NCBI GenBank assembly: GCA_966430775.1
Contig: CBJMMB010000138.1
Coordinates: 1-7,464 of the forward strand
From: Dyella_B sp966430775
GTDB lineage: Bacteria > Pseudomonadota > Gammaproteobacteria > Xanthomonadales > Rhodanobacteraceae
Length of the DNA stretch: 7,464 bases
Direction: 5' to 3'
The number at the start of each line of letters is the position of its first letter. Within the stretch, counting starts at the first letter, position 1. Position numbers and translations under genes: made by a program. Below, piece after piece: positions 1 through 6,313 of this stretch. Under the pieces are notes generated by a model. The model was given only the letters and a program-made list of their open reading frames with translations. It was not told the DNA's origin and made no database searches.

Positions 1-31
1 ATGCCGCGTTTAGCGGCGCATGCATGGTTTA

Positions 32-55
32 GCTGGGATTGTCATCCCAGCCTAC
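32..55 (-). repeat. GTAG-type REP hairpin, copy 1
   Basis: On the minus strand this reads GTAG followed by a perfect 8-bp stem, GCTGGGAT paired with ATCCCAGC, around a 4-base loop (GACA). A terminal GTAG next to a stem-loop is the hallmark of REP elements spread by RAYT transposases, including the SMAG repeats known from Stenotrophomonas. A second copy in the same orientation lies at 7378-7401 and differs by one loop base. Assignment to the REP class rests on this structure and on the second copy. Genome-wide copy number cannot be seen here. Confidence 0.7.
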
Positions 56-702
56 CGCTTTCGTGCTTTAACTTGAACTCGTAAACGGCGTGCCCTGCCT
101 AGGGCGATAGCAGTGACGAAAGCTCGCTGCCACGCGCATAGCGTGCACGCATGCTATTTCGCAACGCTGACAGTGCAACGGGAATGCAAGATTCCCATGT
201 GCATGTTATCGACCCTTCCATCGATAGATACGGTGCCCTTTTTTAATGGCTTCGCTCCGGGCATGACTAAGATTTGAAATGCCTTATGCAATATCGCGTG
301 ATAGAAACAAAGCGCTATCGCGCCGTGAGTGCCATCTAAGCCATTAAAGGTTGCATCAAACTACGAATAAAGTGCGCCTGTCATCAAAAGACATGATTTG
401 GCCTGTCTGGAAATTGCGCTGCCTGATTATGTTGCGATATCGCTAAGCACGCGACGTATTAATTTCCGTAACGGTGGTAGGGATTTTTCCAGTCGTGCCG
501 TCTTAACCATCGACGCCATGTCGTCCGCATGATTGCCATGGAAGCTGTGCCGAATTTCCAATCGGCGCATGACATGTCACAAAGGACAATCGCGTCGTTC
601 GTACGCCATTTGCAGGCTTGTGCAGCGCAGCTATCAAAGGGGAAGTTTGTGTCGAGGGGAAACAAGGAAGGGCTGCGCTCCGTGCGTGCCAAGGGTGGTG
701 TC
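56..702. other. Non-coding leader region with several short hairpins
   Basis: I see no convincing gene here. The stretch contains several small inverted repeats: GCCCT/AGGGC at 92-105 (4-base loop), a 10-bp self-complementary GCGTGCACGC at 141-150, GGGAAT/ATTCCC at 180-196 (5-base loop), TATCGA/TCGATA at 207-226, and the nested element at 242-348 listed separately. A run of six T lies at 239-244 but no GC stem directly precedes it. The reading frame of the first RHS gene stays open back to an ATG at 529, but that part lacks a ribosome-binding site and codes for nothing recognisable, so I treat it as leader. Possible but weak promoter boxes are TTGCGA (432-437) with TATTAA (457-462), 19 bases apart, and TTGCAG (610-615) with TATCAA (632-637), 16 bases apart. 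Confidence 0.5.
242..348. repeat. Nested inverted repeat (MITE-like or structured RNA)
   Basis: TTTAATGGCTT at 242-252 is the perfect reverse complement of AAGCCATTAAA at 338-348. This gives an 11-bp stem enclosing 85 bases. Inside it, CGCG-T-GATAG (295-304) pairs with CTATCGCG (315-322) around a 10-base loop with one bulged T. The two levels of pairing and the roughly 107-bp length fit either a small non-autonomous mobile element or a folded leader RNA. No target-site duplication is obvious and no known riboswitch consensus was recognised, so the nature of the element is open. Confidence 0.4.
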
Positions 703-3700
703 ATGGGTGCAGCGACTATCGCCGGTCGAGGGGCATCGTCTTCCGCGCGGAAGCGTCTTTTTCGGTGGGGTGTGATCACGGTGGTGACTTCGCTGCCCGC
801 ACTGTCGTTCGTGGTTGCAGCGCAGGACGTCAGGAATGATCCCGGGGTCACCGTTCACGGATCTTACAAAGATCTATTCGACGACCTGGGTGGACCGGCG
901 GGCCTTTCTTCTTATAGTCCTCCGCAAAACCCATCCAGCTATATGCCATCGATCGGCAAGATACTTTCCGACTTGGTCAAGAAGCCGTTCTCGTCCGGTA
1001 GCCAGGTCCCCAGCGTCAATTGCAAGCAGAATCCAAGCGGTGGCGGCGACAAAGGGGGCGACCCCGTGCTTTTCAGCAGTGGCAGCAAGATCGAGACATT
1101 TCCGTTGTTCGAACTGCCCGGCGAAATGGGTTTGAAGTTCGCGCTGTACTACAACAGCGGTAATGCGGTGGCGCACTGGACCACGACCTTCGACTACCTG
1201 CTGGATTCCACCTGTACCTACGGAACCGATTGCAACCTGCGAACCCTGCATCGTCCGGATGGTTCGATGGTGGCCTTCACGGGCGGTGCTAACGACACTT
1301 CTTACCCCATCATGGGTAACGGCGTGGAAGTGCTGACGCGCGATCCGGCCAGTGGCCGTTACACCTTGCGGGATGAGGACGGCAGCACGCAGATCTATTC
1401 TCCAAAAGGCGCCATCCTGTCGATCGTGGACGCCTCTGGCATTGGCTGGACTTTCACATACAACGCCGACGGCACGTTGCTGACCTCAGTAACGCACACC
1501 AATGGCCAGTCGATCGGCTTTTCCTACACACTGCCAAGCGGTGGCACACCCACCGTCACCATCACCGACCCGGCAGGCAACACGTATTCCTACATCGGTA
1601 CCGAACTTCCTGCGAGCTACAAGCACGCTGGTACCGTCACGTCGATCAATTTTCCCGGCAGCCCGGCCACCAATATCGGCCTTCAGAGCGATCTCATTTC
1701 GAGCGATGTCATGCTTCGCGAGGTGGATTACAACGGCAAGCCTTACGCGCTCACCACGTACGACAGAACCGTGGTTGGAAAGAACAGCGACGGAACGCCT
1801 ATTTTCGGCCGGTTTTGGGATTGGGCCACCAGCACGTCTTATGCGGATGGCAGCGGTAAAACCACGATCGTCTACAACACGGACACCGTCGATATCAACG
1901 TTGGCGATCTGGTTGCCACGATCACCAACCCGCTGGGACACGTCACCACCAACACCTATGCAGGCGTGAACGGGCTGCTGAGCAACGTCGCCGATGGCGG
2001 CACCAGCACATGCGGCCCCACTGCCCATACCCGTACTTACGACAGCAATGGCAACCTTTCGAAGGCGGTCGACAACAACGGCAACGTTCACACCTATAAC
2101 TACGCCGCCAATGGCCAGCTCCAGACCGAAACGGAGGCAGCCGGCACGTCGCTGGCGCGCAAGACCGACTATGTATGGGATCCCAACGCCACCTTGAACC
2201 GCCTACTGAGCGTGACGGTGGAAGGCGTTCGCAAGACTACCTATACCTATAACGCGCAGAACCGCATCGCTTCCGTCAGCGTGACCAATCTTTCCGCGAA
2301 CGGCATCGCGGGACAGACGCTGACGACCAGCTATCAATACGCGTTGTATGGCAATGGCCTGGTACAGACCATGACCGTGACCAAGCCTTCGTCCAACGGA
2401 AGCGATACGGATACCTACCGTTACGATGGCCTGGGCCGTCTTACTTCGTTTACCAATGGCCTTGGCCAGACGACTTCCTACAGTAACTACAACGGACTGG
2501 GCGAACCCGGCACCGTCACCGGCCCCAATGGCGATACGGTGAACTACACCTACGATGCACGCGGCCGGGTATCGACCAAGACAACGCATCCCAACGGTGG
2601 GAGCGCCACGTGGAGCTATGGTTACGACGGGTTTGGCTTGCTATCCAGCCTTTCCGGGCCGGATGGCCAGGTCACCGTCTGGAATCGGGACCAGGTGATG
2701 CGCGTAAGGACGATCGTCCACAACGACAAGGACGGTACCTCCACCGAAAGTTTCCAGTACGACGCCAATGGCGATATCGCACAGCACACCATCGCGCGCG
2801 GCAACACCACCAGCCTGATCGAAAACTTCACCTACGACGGATTGGGCAGGCTTTATCAAAGCCTTGGCCAGCACGGTCAATCGCTGAATTATGCCTATGA
2901 CGGCAATGGCAACGTGCTATCGGTCACCAATGCCATGGGTCACGTAACCAGTCATCAATACGATGCACTGAATCGTGTCACGCAAACCAGCGAAAGCGGT
3001 GGGGCAAGTCCGCCGATCCCGTCCAGCGCACCCGGCTTGAACGCGCCAGCCAGCAATGCCAGCGGAACGTATACGGTAAGTTGGAACAGCATCAGCGCCG
3101 CATCCGCCTATGTGCTGCAGGAGCAGGTCAACGGCGGTGGCTGGAATACGATGCAGAATGGCGGAGCCTTGAGCTGGTCAGCGAGTGGCAAGGCCAACAA
3201 TAGCTACGGCTACCGCGTGCAGGCTTGCAACACTACCGGCTGCGGTCCATGGAGCGGTGTCGTCACGGTCAACGTGGCCGTTGCCGGCATCACCAGCGCA
3301 CCCAGCGTATCGGTGCCGGGCAGCAGCAACAGGGGCACGTATACCGTGAGCTGGAGCACCGTCAACAACGCCGCTTCCTATAACTTGCAGGAGCAAGCCA
3401 ATGGCGGTAGCTGGACGAACGTACAGCCGGCGCCAGGTGCTGCAACAAGCTGGTCCACCACCGGCAGGGGTGGCGGCACATATAGCTATCAGGCGCAAGC
3501 CTGCAATACAGCCGGGTGCGGTCCCTGGAGCAGTGCGGCGAGCATCGTCGTTTCCTTGGTGCCAACGGCGCCGACCAATGCGGTCATCAGGGACGGGACC
3601 ATTGGCAAGCCGGATACCAGCACCTTTACGGACGTCTATGACGCGAGCTGGGACGCTTCCAGCTTGGCGACACGCTACGAAGTGCTGCGTGTTCAAACCG

Positions 3701-3837
3701 GCGTAACGATCTACAGCGGCACGGCGTTGACTACCCGAGTGGAGAGCGGCCGGGACCCTTACGACCTCAAGTACAGCTATCAGGTGCGCGCCTGTAATGA
3801 CAAAGGCTGCTCCGCTTGGGTTTCGCTGGTGTACTGA
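703..3837 (+). CDS. Secreted RHS/YD-repeat protein with DUF6531-like N-terminus and C-terminal FN3 modules, no toxin tip
   Basis: Numbering is from the ATG at 703 (1044 residues). Arg/Lys-rich residues 16-21 precede a hydrophobic stretch (about 22-40) ending FVVAA before QD, a good Sec signal peptide with likely cleavage near residue 40. Residues about 119-170 resemble the DUF6531 region that opens RHS proteins (GDP near 119, LPGE, then YYNSG near 149). YD repeats such as YDGLGRL, YDANGD and YDALNRV run from about 253 to 765. Three fibronectin III-like modules fill 774-1044. The protein stops there, without the DPxGL core, so it is not a complete toxin carrier by itself. The start is uncertain. 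ATG 703 has AAGGGTGG upstream and gives a normal signal peptide; GTG 649 has a better AAAGGGGAAG ribosome site at 636-645; ATG 529 has none. It is followed after 34 bases by the second RHS gene, probably in one operon. By family it is an exported, cell-surface or released shell protein. Its partnership with the second RHS protein is inferred. Confidence 0.85.
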   Translation: MGAATIAGRGASSSARKRLFRWGVITVVTSLPALSFVVAAQDVRNDPGVTVHGSYKDLFDDLGGPAGLSSYSPPQNPSSYMPSIGKILSDLVKKPFSSGSQVPSVNCKQNPSGGGDKGGDPVLFSSGSKIETFPLFELPGEMGLKFALYYNSGNAVAHWTTTFDYLLDSTCTYGTDCNLRTLHRPDGSMVAFTGGANDTSYPIMGNGVEVLTRDPASGRYTLRDEDGSTQIYSPKGAILSIVDASGIGWTFTYNADGTLLTSVTHTNGQSIGFSYTLPSGGTPTVTITDPAGNTYSYIGTELPASYKHAGTVTSINFPGSPATNIGLQSDLISSDVMLREVDYNGKPYALTTYDRTVVGKNSDGTPIFGRFWDWATSTSYADGSGKTTIVYNTDTVDINVGDLVATITNPLGHVTTNTYAGVNGLLSNVADGGTSTCGPTAHTRTYDSNGNLSKAVDNNGNVHTYNYAANGQLQTETEAAGTSLARKTDYVWDPNATLNRLLSVTVEGVRKTTYTYNAQNRIASVSVTNLSANGIAGQTLTTSYQYALYGNGLVQTMTVTKPSSNGSDTDTYRYDGLGRLTSFTNGLGQTTSYSNYNGLGEPGTVTGPNGDTVNYTYDARGRVSTKTTHPNGGSATWSYGYDGFGLLSSLSGPDGQVTVWNRDQVMRVRTIVHNDKDGTSTESFQYDANGDIAQHTIARGNTTSLIENFTYDGLGRLYQSLGQHGQSLNYAYDGNGNVLSVTNAMGHVTSHQYDALNRVTQTSESGGASPPIPSSAPGLNAPASNASGTYTVSWNSISAASAYVLQEQVNGGGWNTMQNGGALSWSASGKANNSYGYRVQACNTTGCGPWSGVVTVNVAVAGITSAPSVSVPGSSNRGTYTVSWSTVNNAASYNLQEQANGGSWTNVQPAPGAATSWSTTGRGGGTYSYQAQACNTAGCGPWSSAASIVVSLVPTAPTNAVIRDGTIGKPDTSTFTDVYDASWDASSLATRYEVLRVQTGVTIYSGTALTTRVESGRDPYDLKYSYQVRACNDKGCSAWVSLVY
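3022..3834 (+). repeat. Three tandem fibronectin type III-like modules
   Basis: This stretch encodes three consecutive modules of about 90 residues each, starting near 3022, 3295 and 3565. The first two are clearly duplicates, sharing GTYTVSW, LQEQ.NGG.W, a Tyr-rich strand, and ACNT.GCGPWS. The third is more diverged and ends ACNDKGCSAW just before the stop codon. Every module carries a CNxxGC pair of cysteines that could form a short disulfide outside the cytoplasm. Similar modules are usually found in the middle of long RHS proteins of this bacterial group, so their position at the very C-terminus is unusual. They probably mediate binding or act as spacers. Confidence 0.7.
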
Positions 3838-3859
3838 GGCAGCAAGGATGAGCGAGCAG

Positions 3860-3865
3860 AAGGGG
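3860..3865 (+). promoter_or_regulatory. Ribosome-binding site of the second RHS gene
   Basis: AAGGGG lies within a purine-rich run (AGAAGGGGAAGAA) and sits 6 bases before the ATG at 3872. It is the strongest Shine-Dalgarno-like site near this junction. It supports starting the gene at 3872, right before a signal peptide, rather than at ATG 3797 or ATG 3848. It also argues that the second RHS protein is translated independently and is not the displaced tail of the first. Confidence 0.65.
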
Positions 3866-3871
3866 AAGAAC

Positions 3872-5851
3872 ATGAAGCGATTGAATGCAGCGGATGCGCT
3901 TAGCCGCATCACACGGATGTGCAGCGTGCGCCATGCCGCCATGCTTGCACTGAGCCTGCTTGCAGGCGTATCCCAGGCGGCGACCACGACGATCACCTAT
4001 ACCTACGATGCCGGTGATCACATCACCAGCGTTACCGATCCGCGCGGTTTGGTCACAAGCTATGTCTACGACGGATTGGGACACCTGTGGCAACAAAGCA
4101 GCCCGGATACCGGTACGACCAGCTATAGCTATGACGGCAATGGGCGACGCGCCAGCATGACCCGCGCCAACGGTGTGCAGACAACGTACACCTACGATGC
4201 CATTGGCCGCGTTACCGTCCTGAGCGCGGGCGGCCAATCGCAACGTTTCACCTACGATTCGTGCGCCAACGGCCTGGGCCGCATGTGCACCGCCGCCGAC
4301 GCCAACGGCAGCGTGGGCTATAGCTACACGCCGGAGGGTTGGATCAGCGGTCGAGCATTCACCGTCGGCAGTACCAGCTACACCGTGGGCTACGCTTACA
4401 ACGCGATGGGACAGGTCGTTACGGTGGTCTATCCGGACGGCAACCAGGCGCTCTACAACTACACCAATGGTGTGGTGTCGTCGGTGAGCTTGAATATCGG
4501 CGGTGCGGGAAGGACGGCGGCCAGCCAGATCACCTATCAGCCGCGGGATACCGCGATGGCGAGCTGGGTGGGTAGCAATAGTCTTACCACCACTCTGTAC
4601 TACGACACGGATGGCCGGTTTACCGGCGCCAATGTGCCGGGTGTGCTGACTTATGGCGTGTACTACGACAACGCCAGCCGCATCATCAGGAAGCAGGATT
4701 TTATTTCGCCGATCCTGACTGAAAGCTTCGGCTACGACGATCAATCGCGACTGGTATCAGTTCAAGGCGGGGCCGAAAACGAGGCGTATCAGTACGACGC
4801 GAACGGCAATCGGATTGCGCAGACGGTCAATGGCACCAGCATGACCCTCGTCTACGAAGGTGGCAGCAACCGGATGATCAACGCCGGTGGCGTCACCTTC
4901 GGCTACGACGCCATGGGCAACAGTTCTGTCGCCAACGGGATCAGCCGGTGGCAGTTCGATCCCTTCAACCGCATGACCACGGCCTTCGGCAATACCTATT
5001 ACATCGATCCGCTTGGGCAGCGGTTGATGAAATCGGTCGGCAGCACAACGACATACTTCGCGCCGGACGAAAATAATCACCTGATAGCCGAAAATGACAG
5101 CGGCTTGTGGGTGGACTATATATGGCTCAACGGCCGCCTGATCGCCCGCATCCATGGCGGGCAGATGGAAGATATCCACCTCGATCAGGTGGGACGCCCC
5201 GAGGCGATGACCAACGCCGATCAAACCCTCGCATGGCGTGCGATGAATACACCGTTTACGCGGTCGGTGGCTACCAACAATGCAGTGCCATTGAACATCG
5301 GGTTTCCTGGCCAGTATTACGATACGGAGTTGAGTCTTTGGAATAACGGATATCGGGATTACTTTCCATGGGTGGGACGGTATCTTGAAAGTGATCCGAT
5401 TGGGCTGGCGGGCGGGATCAACACTTACAGTTATGTCGGCGGCAATCCTGTAACACGTATCGATCCGTCGGGTCTAGCCAGTCCTTACCAGCCAAGTCCT
5501 ATTACCGCTTTGGAAGAAGCGATACTTGAAGGAAATGTAGAGCAGGTTGAAATGCTCGCTGAGGCCGCAGGTGTGCCTGAAGAAGGCGCACTGGCTAGAG
5601 CCTCCGCCAACGCAAATAAGATCAGTCATATATTTGACAAGGCGCAGCATAATCTTGATCCTTTGGTGAAAACATGTGGATCGAAGGGGCGAGCTCTAAA
5701 GCAGCTAGCTGACGCTGCGGCGGAAGCATTTCCCGGTACGGCAAACGGAGTGCCTGCTGAGTTTTCAGTCAATGTAAACGGAGTGGCCGTAACGGTAAGG
5801 GGTGTGCTCGTGAATGGTAAGTTCATGCTGGGGACAGCGTTTATTCCATGA
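3872..5851 (+). CDS. Secreted RHS repeat-associated core protein with C-terminal toxin tip
   Basis: The protein has 659 residues. It begins with a Sec signal peptide: basic residues up to Arg20, hydrophobic AAMLALSLLAGV, then SQA with likely cleavage after Ala36. YD repeats (YTYDAGDHI, YDGLGHL, YDGNGRR, YDAIGRV and others) start at about 43. The RHS-associated core covers about 435-535: LDQVGRPE, FPGQYYD (Asp484), GRYLESDPIGL (Asp508), NTYSYVGGNPV, and DPSGL ending at Leu535. In related TcC and RHS proteins such a core is an aspartyl self-protease that cuts after the DPxGL leucine, so Asp508 and Asp531 are candidate key residues here. The remaining 124 residues form the variable tip, described separately. 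Compared with full RHS toxins of well over 1000 residues, this one lacks the DUF6531-like region and half of the shell; the gene upstream could supply both. Its stop overlaps the start of the immunity gene. Start 3872 was chosen for its ribosome-binding site and clean signal peptide. Confidence 0.88.
   Translation: MKRLNAADALSRITRMCSVRHAAMLALSLLAGVSQAATTTITYTYDAGDHITSVTDPRGLVTSYVYDGLGHLWQQSSPDTGTTSYSYDGNGRRASMTRANGVQTTYTYDAIGRVTVLSAGGQSQRFTYDSCANGLGRMCTAADANGSVGYSYTPEGWISGRAFTVGSTSYTVGYAYNAMGQVVTVVYPDGNQALYNYTNGVVSSVSLNIGGAGRTAASQITYQPRDTAMASWVGSNSLTTTLYYDTDGRFTGANVPGVLTYGVYYDNASRIIRKQDFISPILTESFGYDDQSRLVSVQGGAENEAYQYDANGNRIAQTVNGTSMTLVYEGGSNRMINAGGVTFGYDAMGNSSVANGISRWQFDPFNRMTTAFGNTYYIDPLGQRLMKSVGSTTTYFAPDENNHLIAENDSGLWVDYIWLNGRLIARIHGGQMEDIHLDQVGRPEAMTNADQTLAWRAMNTPFTRSVATNNAVPLNIGFPGQYYDTELSLWNNGYRDYFPWVGRYLESDPIGLAGGINTYSYVGGNPVTRIDPSGLASPYQPSPITALEEAILEGNVEQVEMLAEAAGVPEEGALARASANANKISHIFDKAQHNLDPLVKTCGSKGRALKQLADAAAEAFPGTANGVPAEFSVNVNGVAVTVRGVLVNGKFMLGTAFIP
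5477..5848 (+). other. Variable C-terminal toxin tip of the RHS protein (family not identified)
   Basis: Residues 536-659 follow the DPSGL cleavage motif and share nothing with the repeats. The first half is acidic and helical-looking (ALEEAILEGNVEQVEMLAEA). The second half has the segment ISHIFDKAQHNLDPLV with His586 and His593, a helix (GRALKQLADAAAEAF), and two predicted strands (FSVNVNGVAVTVRG, KFMLGTAFIP) ending the protein with Thr655. A histidine-rich helical start followed by a small sheet with a late Thr/Ser would fit the barnase/EndoU/colicin E5-D/RelE (BECR) class of RNase toxins. That is an inference from pattern, not a family match. The position after the core and before an overlapping small gene is the usual place for the effector domain. 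Base composition is lower in GC than the RHS body. Confidence 0.65.
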
Positions 5852-6225
5852 ACAACTTTACTCCACTGGAAGAGATGGTCATTGAGAAGATGCTCAATGC
5901 AAACTTCAGCTTGAGCTTGAAAGACGGGGCGGGGAGGCTACTTGAAGTAGAGAGAAGAGAATTTAGCTTGGATGCTTCAAATCGTGATTGCTGTGTTGGA
6001 TTTTACCTTCACTTTAAAGATAACGATCTTTTGAGAGGATTCGGTGATATCCCCCATCATGTTAGCGTTCACGCCACTCATGACCAGTTGCCTGCAGGGT
6101 GTGATTTCATCTTGTTCCTGAAGCCAGATGGTTGTGTTGAATTTCTTGAGGCTACCTTTTACGGATTCAGCATGCGTGTATCGGACGTCATGATTGAAAG
6201 CCATTACTTCAAGTTGATCGGTTGA
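5848..6225 (+). CDS. Putative immunity protein for the RHS toxin tip
   Basis: A 125-residue protein with no signal peptide or membrane segment, so probably cytoplasmic. Its ATG lies in the ATGA that contains the toxin stop, which implies translational coupling and matched expression. The body looks like a small alpha/beta fold: an N-terminal helix (LEEMVIEKML), then strands including VGFYLHF, HVSVHA, DFILFLK and VEFLEATFYGF. It is moderately acidic, as many toxin inhibitors are. I recognise no named immunity family. The role is inferred from position: in RHS, CDI and WapA loci the gene right after the toxin tip encodes the specific inhibitor. Base composition changes sharply here; 5941-6060 has 46 G+C in 120 bases (38%), whereas 4261-4320 in the RHS body has 45 in 60. 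This fits a toxin-immunity cassette acquired separately from the RHS backbone. Confidence 0.75.
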   Translation: MNNFTPLEEMVIEKMLNANFSLSLKDGAGRLLEVERREFSLDASNRDCCVGFYLHFKDNDLLRGFGDIPHHVSVHATHDQLPAGCDFILFLKPDGCVEFLEATFYGFSMRVSDVMIESHYFKLIG

Positions 6226-6232
6226 TGTGTAA

Positions 6233-6313
6233 ATGACGGCGAAGAGTGCAAAGGAAGCCAATGCATTAATTCGCCTTGACATTAACGAAGTTGCTAAGAT
6301 CATCCTTGAATGA
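6233..6313 (+). CDS. Possible 26-residue small protein or leader peptide
   Basis: An ATG at 6233, directly after an in-frame TAA, opens 26 codons: MTAKSAKEANALIRLDI, then NEVAKIILE. The TGA stop at 6311-6313 overlaps the acyltransferase ATG at 6310. The peptide would be a single amphipathic helix rich in Ala, Lys and Glu. It starts 7 bases after the immunity stop and lacks a clear ribosome-binding site. Two readings are possible: a real small ORF that passes ribosomes on to the acyltransferase, which also lacks a good Shine-Dalgarno sequence, or a chance open frame or remnant of a lost gene. The tight fit between two genes is the main support. Confidence 0.3.
   Translation: MTAKSAKEANALIRLDINEVAKIILE

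Noticed and set aside
207..244. Rho-independent terminator before the T run at 239-244
   Set aside because: The nearest hairpin (TATCGA/TCGATA, 207-226) is AT-rich and ends 12 bases before the T run, so it lacks the required GC stem next to the T tract.
1486..2091. Antisense frame of 201 codons inside the first RHS gene
   Set aside because: It is another mirror frame of repetitive YD coding sequence, with no domain and no ribosome-binding site.
3707..3871. Programmed +1 frameshift fusing the two RHS genes
   Set aside because: The second frame is indeed open from 3707, so a fusion is formally possible. It would bury a hydrophobic signal-peptide segment in the middle of the product, and a good ribosome-binding site precedes ATG 3872. 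Two proteins are the simpler reading.
3178..3996. Antisense frame of 272 codons over the FN3 modules and gene junction
   Set aside because: It overlaps two well-supported genes and has no recognisable features.
3767..4744. Long antisense open frame (325 codons) across the second RHS gene
   Set aside because: It runs opposite a strongly supported YD-repeat gene in GC-rich DNA. The translation is low in complexity (Val/Ala/Ile/His/Arg rich) with no recognisable domain, so it is a shadow.
5477..5848. Naming the tip as a bacterial EndoU or a specific Ntox family
   Set aside because: The HIF and late Thr motifs are suggestive, but I could not match the full family signature from memory, so only a tentative BECR-like class is offered.
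6276..6304. Promoter for the acyltransferase with a perfect TTGACA at 6276-6281
   Set aside because: No good -10 box lies 16-18 bases downstream (ATCATC at 17), and transcription would begin at or after the ATG at 6310.
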